45,900 nt of DNA from Pseudonocardiales bacterium (GCA_019244165.1 JAFATA010000027.1:1-45900); one strand, 5' to 3'. Numbered from the stretch's first letter, positions 17,356 to 25,936 are shown. Notes: generated by a model from the letters alone, not told the origin. Numbers and translations are program-made.

Positions 17356-18120
17356 GTGATCGACACTCAACTACGTTTAGGAGACCGTGACCCCAGACCG
17401 CGGCGGCGTGGGCTCACCGTGGTCATCGATCCCGGGTTGTTCACCGGCCACTTCGAGGACGCAATAGACAGCGTCGGGGAGTTCGTGGATCTCGTGAAGT
17501 TCGGCTGGGGAACCTGCCTGGTCACCAAAGACATCAAACGGAAGATCGACATCCTGCGTGGGGCTGGCATCGGCTTCTACTTCGGCGGCACCCTCTTTGA
17601 GCGTTATGCGCTGGACGGGCTCGTGTCGGAATGGTTGACCCTGTGCCGTGTCCTGGGCACCACTCACGTCGAGGTGTCCAATGGAACGATCCCCCTCAAC
17701 AACACCGAGAAAGCCCGCTGGGTGGCTCGGCTCACCGGCGAGTTCCTCGTCATCAGCGAGGTCGGCTTCAAGGACATCAGGCGTTCCGATTCCCTGGCAC
17801 CCATGAACTGGATCTCTTTCATCGAGGAGGACCTGGCCGCGGGAGCCCACCTGGTCACCGCCGAGGCCCGGGAAAGCGGTCGCAGCGGGATGTGCCGGGC
17901 CGACGGCCAACCGCGCCACGAGTTGATCGACGAAATCCTCGGCTCCGGTATCGACCTCGACCGATTGCTGTTTGAAGCGCCGAACAAAGACTTGCAAACC
18001 TACTTCCTTCGCCGGATGGGCACTTCAGTCAATTTGGGCAACGTGCGAGCCGACGACGTGATCGCGCTCGAGACACTGCGGCGGGGTCTGCGGTCGGACA
18101 CCTTGCTGGAAGTGTCGTGA
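17356..18120 (+). CDS. Phosphosulfolactate synthase-like (ComA family)
   Basis: TIM-barrel enzyme of the ComA family (254 aa); characterised members add sulfite to phosphoenolpyruvate to give (R)-phosphosulfolactate, the first step of one coenzyme M route. Family segments are present in order: VVIDPGLFTGHFEDAIDSVG, DLVKFGWGTCL, FYFGGTLFERYAL, THVEVSNGTIPL, VISEVGFKDIRRS, FIEEDLAAGAHLVTAEARES, RLLFEAPNKDLQTYFLRRMG and VNLGNV. The GTG start at 17356 has AGGAGG a few bases upstream, 10 nt after the acyltransferase stop. Its stop overlaps the VOC gene start. ComB and ComC phosphatase/dehydrogenase genes are not nearby, so the product is probably used in another pathway, perhaps a sulfonated metabolite or lipid. 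That use is inference. Confidence 0.82.
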   Translation: MIDTQLRLGDRDPRPRRRGLTVVIDPGLFTGHFEDAIDSVGEFVDLVKFGWGTCLVTKDIKRKIDILRGAGIGFYFGGTLFERYALDGLVSEWLTLCRVLGTTHVEVSNGTIPLNNTEKARWVARLTGEFLVISEVGFKDIRRSDSLAPMNWISFIEEDLAAGAHLVTAEARESGRSGMCRADGQPRHELIDEILGSGIDLDRLLFEAPNKDLQTYFLRRMGTSVNLGNVRADDVIALETLRRGLRSDTLLEVS

Positions 18121-18518
18121 TGCGCAGCCCATTGAATGTGTTCCACCTGGCGATCCCGGTCCTGGATCTGGATGGCGCACGACGGTTCTACGTCGAGGGC
18201 CTTGGCTGCACGCTGGCCCGGCGGTACGCAGACCGCATCACCCTGAACTTTTTCGGCGACCAAGTCGTCTGCCATCTGTGCGGCCGCGTTGACGCCGCTC
18301 CCCAGTTCTATCCCCGGCACTTTGGGGTCACATTCCGGGCTTGGCAGGACTGGGAGCGGTTACTCAACCTGGCCAGGGCGCACAACCTGCCATTTTTCAT
18401 CGACCCATTCCGCCGCTTTGAGGGTCAGCCCGAAGGACACCACGCGTTCGTCCTCCGGGATCCTTCCAACAACCTGCTGGAGTTCAAGCACTACGACGAT
18501 CCCGTCATGATGTACTGA
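18117..18518 (+). CDS. VOC superfamily protein (glyoxalase/dioxygenase fold)
   Basis: A 132-133-aa protein with paired beta-alpha-beta-beta-beta modules: NVFHLAIPVLDLDGARRFYV with the first metal His, and FVLRDPSNNLLEFKHYDD at the end with the usual second-module Glu. The middle holds CHLCGRVDAAPQFYPRHFGV. GTG 18117 or ATG 18120 start; the GTG overlaps the ComA-like stop by four bases. VOC enzymes include metal-dependent isomerases, dioxygenases and resistance proteins; tight coupling implies it acts on or after the phosphosulfolactate-like product. Last gene of the operon. Confidence 0.85.
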   Translation: MMRSPLNVFHLAIPVLDLDGARRFYVEGLGCTLARRYADRITLNFFGDQVVCHLCGRVDAAPQFYPRHFGVTFRAWQDWERLLNLARAHNLPFFIDPFRRFEGQPEGHHAFVLRDPSNNLLEFKHYDDPVMMY

Positions 18519-18834
18519 GTGGCCGACCACCAAGCCCGCACACCACCAACCGATGACCCCGCCGCGCCTGGGCGCTGCGAGCACGTCGCGGGGCTCACCA
18601 CGACCTAACCGGCGTCTGACCCGACACCTGCAGGGGCAAGAGCTCCGCGATATAGACCGCGCGCTGCCGCGCACGCTCTCCTAGATCGTCGTGGGTTGGG
18701 TGGACACGTATGAGGCTGCGAGGACAGCGATCTTAGTAGTGACCAGGAATCCCGTTGGTAGACGGGCATCCTTAGGTAGGTAGTGACGGAAAAATCTTAC
18801 GGTCGACCGCTTTAGGTTGTGCGTACAGTATCGA
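18519..18834. other. Intergenic region without recognised genes
   Basis: About 315 bases between the VOC gene and the duplicated regulatory region. I see no convincing ORF, RNA or terminator; a minus-strand frame is an Arg-rich shadow. Base composition falls toward AT on the right where the regulatory region begins. Confidence 0.5.
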
Positions 18835-19022
18835 GTTGCCATAGTGGGGTGTAGTGCAAGATTTAGGTAGCGGATACGTGTTCCAGTAGATCCTCCTTCT
18901 TGCTATGGTATCGGTTGGTGAGGCGGAGTTTTGGTGAGGCAGGGTCTTGGCGAGGCAGAGTCGCAGTAGGGGCTAAGCGCGGGGGTCTACACATAGGTTT
19001 TGCGTTGAAAAGGGGGGTATCG
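18835..19022 (+). promoter_or_regulatory. Duplicated regulatory leader, left copy
   Basis: This stretch aligns closely with the reverse complement of 24897-25064. Shared blocks include TTTAGGTAG, TGTTCCAGTAGATCCTCC, CTTGCTATGGTATCG, CAGTAGGGGCTAAGCGC, ATAGGTTTTG and GTTGAAAAGGGGG, just before the start codon. The last block is the Shine-Dalgarno sequence (AAAGGGGGG, 5 nt before ATG 19023). The left copy carries an extra 16-bp repeat array (18915-18962) missing on the right. Conservation over this length between two operons facing each other implies common control; the regulator and the exact -35/-10 boxes are not evident. Confidence 0.75.
18915..18962 (+). repeat. Three tandem 16-bp repeats in the left leader
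   Basis: TTGGTGAGGCGGAGTT (18915-18930), TTGGTGAGGCAGGGTC (18931-18946) and TTGGCGAGGCAGAGTC (18947-18962) form a three-unit array. The right copy of the leader has only about one unit's worth (GGCGTGGCGGAGTC). The expansion could change regulator occupancy or leader folding in the acyltransferase operon only. Confidence 0.8.
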
Positions 19023-19042
19023 ATGGCGGTACGGGAATTAGC

Positions 19043-19243
19043 GTGAGCCTGTCATCAGCGCGAGTTGATTTGGCGAGCCCAACGCGCGGCTGGTTACGAC
19101 GGTACGTCGCGCTGGCGACTTGGGTATGCTCGCTTTGGGTGTGGGGGACCGCAGCCAGGCAGGCCCTAGGAACTCACTCACGACCAAGATCGACAGATCG
19201 TTGTGGAATAAAGATTTCAAGCGGATTGCGACAAAGGCCATGA
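19043..19243 (+). CDS. Trp-rich small peptide coupled to plsC operon (66 aa)
   Basis: A 66-codon ORF from GTG 19043. Its hydrophobic Trp-rich centre YVALATWVCSLWVWGTA is nearly the same as YIALAAWVCSLWAWGTA in the right-hand copy (24573-24896). The well-placed Shine-Dalgarno serves ATG 19023, which opens a 7-codon leader (MAVRELA) whose TGA overlaps this GTG. The stop of this ORF (19241-19243) overlaps the ATG of the first acyltransferase gene (19240) as ATGA. So translation appears chained: leader, peptide, acyltransferase. The conserved segment could span a membrane or act as a leader peptide sensing Trp supply. I do not recognise the family. Most differences from the right copy inside the core are at third codon positions or conservative, which argues for coding. 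Confidence 0.65.
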   Translation: MSLSSARVDLASPTRGWLRRYVALATWVCSLWVWGTAARQALGTHSRPRSTDRCGIKISSGLRQRP

Positions 19244-20142
19244 CAAAAGCGAAGGCAAATCAGTTCTTTCCGGAGCACCCATGTGATCTACGTTGCATTC
19301 CGAAAACTGATACCGCTGAATACGAATACGTCGGATGGTTTCAGCATTCTTTGAGACGTCTGGGTATGGCCGCGGCTTACAGTCTGATTTGGTGTTTTGG
19401 GCTCCTCTCGATTTTCTGTTCGCAGCGCGCCAGTACCCGACTCTTCCAAGTGTGGTCGCGGCTATGGATGAAAACGACAGGTGCCCGCGTCGAGATCAGC
19501 GGCGATCTCTCATCGAATACACCGATATTACTCGTTGCCAACCACATGTCTTATTTCGATATGATAATCATGATGACCGCTCATCCTTTCGTTATGGTCA
19601 ATGCGCAAGAGATGCGGAAACATCCGCTCCTTGGTCGTATATTGCGCAACACCGGTGCAATTTTCGTGACACGCGAGAGCCTCTCGAGCCTTCGGGATTT
19701 CGTCGCGGACGTGAGCGCTGCCTTGGGGCGCGGTAACAGCGTTGTCGTCTTCCCGGAAGGCAGGATCCGCTGCTCCGCTCCTGGCGGGCCGTTTGCCCCG
19801 GCTGTCATGCAGGCCGCTATCGATACCGGTGTACCGGTTCGGCCGGTGCTGATGTGGTGCGAACTTGCCGACGGTCGGCCGACATCCCGCGCCTCCTGGC
19901 TGGGTACCGAACCTCTACGGCACTCGCTGCAAAGGTTGCAACGGATTCGGGGACTCACCGTCAAGCTTCGCGTGTTCCCCGACATCGATCCGGCAGGCGT
20001 GAGTAATCGAAACGATCTGGCGCGCCTGGCGAGAGCTTCGCTTGCCGCAGCCAGTGATCATTTCCCGGCCACCTGCATTAGCATCCAGCCCACCGACCTG
20101 CTCGAAGCGAGCGTGGCGGGCATCGAGGTGGCGCAACCATGA
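19240..20142 (+). CDS. PlsC-type lysophospholipid acyltransferase 1
   Basis: Acyltransferase of about 300 aa related to 1-acyl-glycerol-3-phosphate acyltransferases. The catalytic HX4D box is VANHMSYFDMI, the substrate box is VVVFPEGRIRCSAPGGPF, and an N-terminal hydrophobic stretch (AAAYSLIWCFGLLSIFCSQR) would anchor it to the membrane. It begins at ATG 19240, overlapping the peptide gene stop. The N-terminal segment FFPEHPCDLRCIPKTD recurs in the next two genes as a Cys-spaced motif. It shares an 84-bp identical block with the second copy (19831-19914). The 5' half has fewer G/C bases and codons unlike the core genes, suggesting transfer. Acyl donor and acceptor are unknown. Confidence 0.85.
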   Translation: MTKAKANQFFPEHPCDLRCIPKTDTAEYEYVGWFQHSLRRLGMAAAYSLIWCFGLLSIFCSQRASTRLFQVWSRLWMKTTGARVEISGDLSSNTPILLVANHMSYFDMIIMMTAHPFVMVNAQEMRKHPLLGRILRNTGAIFVTRESLSSLRDFVADVSAALGRGNSVVVFPEGRIRCSAPGGPFAPAVMQAAIDTGVPVRPVLMWCELADGRPTSRASWLGTEPLRHSLQRLQRIRGLTVKLRVFPDIDPAGVSNRNDLARLARASLAAASDHFPATCISIQPTDLLEASVAGIEVAQP

Positions 20143-20996
20143 ATCAATATTTCCCCGAAAACCAATGTGATCTGAGCTGCATCGCCGAAACTGATGTTGC
20201 GCCCCGTGTCAGTTGGCCTCGGTATGCTTGGCGACGTACTGCGATGGCGGGCACGCATGGCCTGGCATGGTTACTGGGTGTCGTTTCCACCCTGTGCTCA
20301 CGGCGTGTCGGTGCGCGCCTGCTACAAGTATGGGCTCGGGCATACGTTAAGTCCACGGGCGTGTGTGTCGAGATTAGCGGGGAGCTGACATTGTCGAAGC
20401 CGGCGCTAGTCGTCTCTAACCACATGTCGTCTCTGGATGGAATGGTACTGGTGGCCGAGCACCCCTTCGTCGTGGTCGCGAGGGATGAGTTGAGTAGGCA
20501 CCCTATTGTAGGCCGGCTGCTACGCAATGCTGGCATGATTTTCGTCCGACAAGGGAGCCTCGCGTCGTTGCGGGACCTTATCACCTCCATCACCACAGGA
20601 TTGCAGCGCGGTGACAGTGTTCTTGCCTTTCCGGAGGGAACAATCCGCTGCTCACCGCCAGGTGGACAGTTCAGCTCCTCGGTAATGCAGGCTGCGATCG
20701 ACGCCCGGGTACCGGTTCGGCCGGTGCTGATGTGGTGCGAACTTGCCGACGGTCGGCCGACATCCCGCGCCTCCTGGCTGGGTACCGAACCTTTGCGGCA
20801 GTCATTGCAGCGTATACAACGGATCCGAGGTCTCGTTCTGAAAGTGCACGTGCTTCCGGATATCGAGCCGGACGATGTGGGCAACCGAGGCGAGTTGGCG
20901 CGCATGGCCAGGCAGTCAATTGTCGCTGCTGTACTACACAGTCCAGTCACGTGTCAGGCCAACCGGCCGTCCGACATGGTCGAGGTGAACTCGTGA
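20139..20996 (+). CDS. PlsC-type lysophospholipid acyltransferase 2
   Basis: A 285-aa paralogue of its neighbours. Catalytic box SNHMSSLDGMVLVAE (HX4D), substrate box VLAFPEGTIRCSPPGGQF, N-terminal motif QCDLSCIAETD followed by PRVSWPRYAWRR. ATG 20139 overlaps the stop of copy 1, and its own stop overlaps the GTG of copy 3. The block 20709-20792 is identical at DNA level to 19831-19914 in copy 1, although flanking sequence differs at many positions. Three distinct copies in a row suggest sequential or position-specific acylation of one product rather than housekeeping phosphatidate synthesis; that is inference. Confidence 0.85.
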   Translation: MNQYFPENQCDLSCIAETDVAPRVSWPRYAWRRTAMAGTHGLAWLLGVVSTLCSRRVGARLLQVWARAYVKSTGVCVEISGELTLSKPALVVSNHMSSLDGMVLVAEHPFVVVARDELSRHPIVGRLLRNAGMIFVRQGSLASLRDLITSITTGLQRGDSVLAFPEGTIRCSPPGGQFSSSVMQAAIDARVPVRPVLMWCELADGRPTSRASWLGTEPLRQSLQRIQRIRGLVLKVHVLPDIEPDDVGNRGELARMARQSIVAAVLHSPVTCQANRPSDMVEVNS

Positions 20997-21973
20997 GCCC
21001 GAATTCCTGTGTCGTCAACCATGCATGCCGATCCGAATGCATCGCAGCCGATGACGTCGTACCCCGGGTGAGCTGGCCACGTTACGCCGTGCGCCAGGTT
21101 GGTCTTCTGGTTACGCACGGGTTCGCCATCGTTTTCGGATTTCTTTCCGTTTTTCTCACCCAGCGGGCGACCCGAAGGTTGTTGCAGGTCTGGGCACGGT
21201 CAGTTATTAGGGTCGCCGGAATCAAAGTCGAGATTGACGGGGATTTTCCTCGGTCTGGACCCATGCTGGTGGTTGCGAACCACGTCTCGTTCTTTGACGC
21301 ACTGGCAGTGCTGTCACGGTCTTCGCAGATCGTTCCCCTCGCGACGCACCAAGTAGCGCGTAGCCCCATCATTGGCCGAATGTGCAGAAATGCCGGAGCG
21401 ATATTCGTGAACGGGACCACGCCCACAGCGATTCCCGCGATGGTCCGGGACGTAACTACTGTTTTGCGCACAGGGCATGTGGTGCTCGCCTATCCCGAAG
21501 GCACCCCCCGTTGCAGGGCGCCCGGTGGTCCATTTCCACCGGCGGTGCTGCAGTGCGCGATCACGGCCAATGCCCCCGTGCAGCCCGTCTTGACCCGCTG
21601 CATGCTACGCGATGGCACACCCACCGCGCAGGGCTGCTGGTTCACCTATAACGAGCCCGCGACGAGCATGTTTCGTCGCGTACTGCGTATTCGCGGCCTC
21701 GTGATCAAGATCCGAATCTTTCCGGCCATCGACCCAACTGTCACCCGCGATCGCCGCGACCTGGCTTGGGTTGCCAAGGCCCCCCTCGACAGAACAACAG
21801 GGCCCATGCCCCACACATGCGTTGCTGTCACTCCAAAGCACGAGAAACCTGAGTGCTCACGGGACCGGGACCTAACGACGCAGACGGGTCAAAACTCAAA
21901 GAATATCACGCCGGTTTTGGCGAGTGCGCGAGCCGGAAAATGCGGTTCCGAGGCAGGCCGCTTGGATCTATAA
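20993..21973 (+). CDS. PlsC-type lysophospholipid acyltransferase 3
   Basis: A 326-aa third paralogue, starting at GTG 20993 (MSPNSCVVNHACRSECIAAD) with a 4-bp overlap; the open frame extends back to 20732 inside copy 2 but is not used. Catalytic box VANHVSFFDALAVL (HX4D) and VLAYPEGTPRCRAPGGPF are intact. It is more diverged: MWCELADGRPTSRASWLG in copies 1 and 2 is here TRCMLRDGTPTAQGCW. The C-terminal ~40 residues (HEKPECSRDRDLTTQTGQNS...) are polar and unmatched in the others. It is probably the last gene of the operon. Confidence 0.83.
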   Translation: MSPNSCVVNHACRSECIAADDVVPRVSWPRYAVRQVGLLVTHGFAIVFGFLSVFLTQRATRRLLQVWARSVIRVAGIKVEIDGDFPRSGPMLVVANHVSFFDALAVLSRSSQIVPLATHQVARSPIIGRMCRNAGAIFVNGTTPTAIPAMVRDVTTVLRTGHVVLAYPEGTPRCRAPGGPFPPAVLQCAITANAPVQPVLTRCMLRDGTPTAQGCWFTYNEPATSMFRRVLRIRGLVIKIRIFPAIDPTVTRDRRDLAWVAKAPLDRTTGPMPHTCVAVTPKHEKPECSRDRDLTTQTGQNSKNITPVLASARAGKCGSEAGRLDL

Positions 21974-22045
21974 AAATGAAGGATGACCTGATGCTGGTTG
22001 AAAGTATTGCCTATTCCTATCGTACATGCGAAAGGTTGGCCTACT

Positions 22046-22225
22046 GTGCTGCCGCCCAATGAAAACGAAGAGGCATACTTCGAAGGTAGGGATAATGGTC
22101 GAGAAGACAAGGAAAGCGGAAGGAGGAAGAACCTGACCAAAAAGTACCGCGGGGAAAAACAATGTTGGTACGTCCAAGGATACAACGACAGCTATGATGC
22201 TGAATGGCAGTTAAGCGTTTTCTGA
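22046..22225 (+). CDS. Possible small charged protein
   Basis: A 59-codon ORF from GTG 22046 (or longer from TTG 21998). Sequence EEAYFEGRDNGREDKESGRR followed by KYRGEKQCWYVQGYNDSYDAEW has spaced GRD/GR and WY..GY..SY elements that look protein-like rather than random. The surrounding bases are AT-richer than the genome. There is no strong ribosome-binding site and no family I recognise. Confidence 0.35.
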   Translation: MLPPNENEEAYFEGRDNGREDKESGRRKNLTKKYRGEKQCWYVQGYNDSYDAEWQLSVF

Positions 22226-22259
22226 GAGCAGCCCCAGGACCCAGGAGCTTGAATGTCAA

Positions 22260-22680
<421 letters not shown>

Positions 22681-22848
22681 CCAGTCTCGCGGCGGACGTT
22701 GCCACCCCTCTGGCCGCACGGTTTGGTGCCGTGCTCACCGTGGCCGGACTCGGAACGGTTATCACATACGACCCATTTTACCTGCTCTGACTGCCAACTG
22801 TGTGGGCTCCCCGCGGCCTGTGCAGCATCAGATTCTGCAGATTCCCAG

Positions 22849-24576
22849 CTATGCGGGGAGATTGTGCCGATCGGTCGTGGTAGGGGTGAATTCGTCCGAA
22901 GGTGTGAACAGCAGCGGCTTCGTCCCGAATCCTGGCATCAGGGCGAGGGCAGCGGCGAGCAGACCCATGACCCAGTAGCTCGCATGCTGGAACGAGCGGA
23001 TGAACGTGAGGGTGGTGACCTGCCCTTCGGCCAGGGCCATTGCATGTTCGACGGCGAGGTTGGACGGGGTGCCGGGTGCCTGCCGGCAACTCGGGGGTGC
23101 GTGGGTGGGGTCTGCCTCTGCCGCCCGGTCGACCGCGCAGGCCCAGAAACCGCCGATGATCGTCTCGGTCTGGTCGGCTGGGACTTGGGCGGCGGCCAGC
23201 TGCTGGCGGAGAGCAGGGGTGACGGTGTCGGCGGCGTGGCCAGCCTGGCCGCCCATCACGCCGAAGAGGACTACCGAAGCCAGGGCAATACCGACGGCGG
23301 TGCCGAGGTGATAGGTGGTGTTGGTCAGTCCTGAGGCCGACCCGGCATCGGCCAGGGGTACCTCGCTGAGGATGATGTCGGTGATCGGGGCGACGATCAG
23401 TCCCATGCCTAGGCCGGTAGCGAACAGCCACGGCAGCATCTGCCAGGAGGTGATGGATGCCCCGGTGTGGTGGATCTGCCATGCGTAACTGCCGACTCCG
23501 GCGATCATCAATACGGTACCCGCCTGGAGGACCTTGCAGCCGAACTTGGGCACCAGGACCTGCACGGATACGCCTGCCGCCATAACTAGGCCGATGGAGA
23601 ACGGGATGCCGGTGGCTCCGGCGTGAACGGGTGTCCACCTCAGTCCGAGCTGCAGGTAGAGGGACTGGCCGAGGGAGAGGATGCCGATGGCGAGGCTGAA
23701 AAGCAGCAGCACGCTCAGCCCAGAAGCGAAGCTCTTGGTCTTGAACAGGCTCAGCGCGACCAGTGGCGAGCCGTTCTTGCGCGTCCTGCAGCGCTGGTGA
23801 GCGATGAAGCAGGCCAGTACCGGAAGGGACAGCGCCATCGAGACAAAGCTCCAGCCCGGCCAGCCCAGATCCCGGCCTTGCATCAGCGGGTAGACCAGCA
23901 TGAGCAGGCTCAGGGTGCTCAGGACCAGGCCAGCCAGGTCAAGACGCTGCGCGTTCGGGGACTTCGACTCGTCGATGAAGCGCCAGCCCATCGCCAGACC
24001 GATCAGTCCGACCGGAAGGTTGATCAGGAAGATCGGCCGCCACTTGAGGCTGAACAGGTTCCATTGGACCAGCAGTCCGCCCAGGATTGGGCCGAAGACG
24101 ATGGCCAGGCCAGCTATCGCGCTATACATGCCGAAAACCTTGCCGCGCTCGCTCGGCGGAAAGGTGACATGGATAGTCGCGAGGACTTGGGGAACCATGA
24201 GAGCGGCCAGCGCGCCTTGCAGGACCCGGGCGCCGATAAGCATCTCGGGGCTTTGCGTGAGTCCGCACAGAGCGGAGGCCGCCGTGAAGCCGGCCATGCC
24301 GATGAGGAACAGCTGTTTGCGACCGAGGATGTCGCCGAGCCGCCCGCCGGTGATCAGCGGCAGGGCGAACGCCAGCGAGTATGCGGCGCTGATCCACTGG
24401 ATGGCGGAGTAGCCGACGGCCAAGTCCTTCTGGATGCTGGGTATCGCGACGCCGGTGATCGTCGCGTCCAGCAGGTCCATGAACGCTCCGACCACTAAAA
24501 CGGACAGCGCTAACCAGCGCCTGCGATTGGCTGTGCTCGCTGGCCGCCGCCCTAGGCAGCAGGTCGCTGAGGTCAT
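22849..24576 (-). CDS. MFS drug exporter, DHA2 (14-TM, EmrB/QacA) family
   Basis: Proton-driven exporter of about 575 aa. After a short basic N-terminus come VVGAFMDLLDATITGVAIPS (motif D1), GGRLGDILGRKQLFLIGMAG (motif A), RVLQGALAALMVPQVLA and AIAGLAIVFGPILGGLLVQW (motif C); about 14 hydrophobic segments follow. ATG 24576 overlaps the stop of the upstream peptide gene (ATGA), which I prefer to longer starts up to 24867 in the same frame. A polar insert near residues 460-490 (TETIIGGFWACAVDRAAEAD...) breaks the last hairpin and is unusual. It shares its leader with the acyltransferase operon, so it may export that operon's product or give self-protection. Confidence 0.88.
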   Translation of the reverse strand: MTSATCCLGRRPASTANRRRWLALSVLVVGAFMDLLDATITGVAIPSIQKDLAVGYSAIQWISAAYSLAFALPLITGGRLGDILGRKQLFLIGMAGFTAASALCGLTQSPEMLIGARVLQGALAALMVPQVLATIHVTFPPSERGKVFGMYSAIAGLAIVFGPILGGLLVQWNLFSLKWRPIFLINLPVGLIGLAMGWRFIDESKSPNAQRLDLAGLVLSTLSLLMLVYPLMQGRDLGWPGWSFVSMALSLPVLACFIAHQRCRTRKNGSPLVALSLFKTKSFASGLSVLLLFSLAIGILSLGQSLYLQLGLRWTPVHAGATGIPFSIGLVMAAGVSVQVLVPKFGCKVLQAGTVLMIAGVGSYAWQIHHTGASITSWQMLPWLFATGLGMGLIVAPITDIILSEVPLADAGSASGLTNTTYHLGTAVGIALASVVLFGVMGGQAGHAADTVTPALRQQLAAAQVPADQTETIIGGFWACAVDRAAEADPTHAPPSCRQAPGTPSNLAVEHAMALAEGQVTTLTFIRSFQHASYWVMGLLAAALALMPGFGTKPLLFTPSDEFTPTTTDRHNLPA

Positions 24577-24896
24577 CCACATCGCAAGCCACGATCGCCG
24601 CTTGCATTGGCTCGTCTTCGTGGTCGGCCCTGTCGGAGGGCGCCCATCGTTGTATTGAGTCCTAGCCAGCTCAGGCAGCTGCTTGATCGGCCCGCAACCG
24701 CCACGGGCCCTCCACGCCAAGCGGCACCGTGTCCACTTCGGCCAGTAGCTGCGCTGGGCGCAGCCCAGACCCGGAGCCCACTGCCGAACGAGTTCCGTGA
24801 CCTGCCTGGCCACGCGGTCCCCCACGCCCAAAGCGAGCACACCCAAGCCGCCAGTGCGATATACCACCCGTAGTTGCCAATCCCCGGAATCACCAT
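24573..24896 (-). CDS. Trp-rich small peptide coupled to MFS gene (107 aa)
   Basis: ATG 24896 has AAAGGGGG 5 nt upstream. The product starts MVIPGIGNYGWYIALAAWVC and contains SLWAWGTAWPG, matching the left-hand peptide (19043-19243) in the stretch Y-[VI]-ALA-x-WVCSLW-x-WGTA. After that the two differ because of a one-base shift; the remaining ~75 residues are Gly/Arg/Ala-rich and may not be constrained. The TGA (24573-24575) overlaps the MFS start as ATGA. Eight Trp in 107 codons is high. Possible roles are a membrane microprotein or a translational control leader; family unknown. Confidence 0.6.
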   Translation of the reverse strand: MVIPGIGNYGWYIALAAWVCSLWAWGTAWPGRSRNSFGSGLRVWAAPSAATGRSGHGAAWRGGPVAVAGRSSSCLSWLGLNTTMGALRQGRPRRRANASGDRGLRCG

Positions 24897-25065
24897 CGAT
24901 ACCCCCTTTTCAACGGCAAAACCTATGGGTAGACACCGGCGCTTAGCCCCTACTGTGACTCCGCCACGCCGATCGATCGATACCATAGCAAGACGGAGGA
25001 TCTACTGGAACATGCATCCACTACCTAAACCTTGCGTTGCACCCACCATAGTAACTGGACACCCG
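24897..25065 (-). promoter_or_regulatory. Duplicated regulatory leader, right copy
   Basis: Reverse-complement partner of 18835-19022, ending in the Shine-Dalgarno AAAGGGGG before ATG 24896. Blocks conserved without gaps include TGTTCCAGTAGATCCTCC and CTTGCTATGGTATCG (24980-25020 region). It lacks the 16-bp repeat array of the left copy. Both copies point inward, so the acyltransferase and exporter operons converge and probably share a regulator. Confidence 0.75.
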
Positions 25066-25936
25066 GAACACTAAGTGGTCGAAGTCTTAATGACAGCGCT
25101 GTAAATTAGGGTGTGGCCTCGGCATGGGGAAGCGCCGAGCCTCCCGTGCTGTCAAGACCAGTTCGGCTGACCGCACCACCCAGCAGGAAAACCGGCCGAC
25201 GTTCATCAGCGTCCAAAAAGCGACCAGGTCTTCCGGCTCGCACTCACAACGATGATCAGCTCGCCAGCAGCTCGGTGAATGGACCGGCCAGGCGAGTTGC
25301 CAGGCCAGCATCGACCCGTTCGATCTCAGCGAGCAGCGTCTCGCCGACCAGCCTGAAGGCGCGCCTGAGCTCGTTGATGTCAAGCGAACAGACCAGCGCT
25401 CCGGCGAGCGGGGCCGTGCTTGCGACCGGAAGAAGATCGATGCCTCGGCCCCGCACAGCAGGCACACCATGGCGCAGGCACCGCAGAGCCAGGACCTGGT
25501 CCCGGACACCACCGGCGGCATAGGCGTAGACGATGTCGGTCCGCATCGGTCGGTAACCGCGATGCTGTCCTGGTCGTACCCGCTTATGTCACCGTCCTGG
25601 CCCAGTTCTTGTTGCCGATTCGGCTCGGGTGCAGACATCTGCTGCTACCCCCGAGTCGACGCGCCAGTATGCGTTGAGTAGCCCTTCGGTATGCGCGCCA
25701 CGGTGCGGGTGACGGGGACGCTGCGTTGGGAAGGCTGGCATGCCTTTACGCCGAGCGGGGTGTCGTCCTGCAAGCCGAACACCATGCGTGGGCGCGCCAC
25801 CTCCTGAGACTGAGACTGGAGAAAACTGATGGGATTTCGAACTGGGTGGTCACGTCCGTGGCCCGATGCCCGGAGTTCCCCACGATGGAAGGGATTTCCG
25901 GGCGCAGGAAGGTGGCAGGTGCGGGAGACTGATCTG
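25066..25936. other. Worn region with unassigned ORFs
   Basis: Contains one plausible minus-strand frame (25256-25546, listed) and a 38-codon plus-strand ORF from ATG 25691 with no recognised features. Other frames are shadows. Composition and the flanking gene fragments suggest decayed accessory DNA. Confidence 0.4.
25256..25546 (-). CDS. Unrecognised ORF, possibly a C-terminal gene fragment
   Basis: A 96-codon frame starting MRTDIVYAYAAGGVRDQVLA and ending RRAFRLVGETLLAEIERVDA-GLATRLAGPFTELLAS. The second half is a regular amphipathic helix pattern typical of real protein, reminiscent of C-terminal helices of nucleotidyltransferase-like proteins, but I cannot assign a family. No ribosome-binding site precedes the ATG and the frame continues open upstream, so it may be the tail of a broken gene. 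Confidence 0.3.
   Translation of the reverse strand: MRTDIVYAYAAGGVRDQVLALRCLRHGVPAVRGRGIDLLPVASTAPLAGALVCSLDINELRRAFRLVGETLLAEIERVDAGLATRLAGPFTELLAS

Noticed and set aside
22849..24867. 672-aa frame for the MFS protein starting at 24867
   Set aside because: The first ~95 residues overlap the Trp-rich peptide gene in another frame and lack membrane-protein character; ATG 24576 with the ATGA overlap is a better start.
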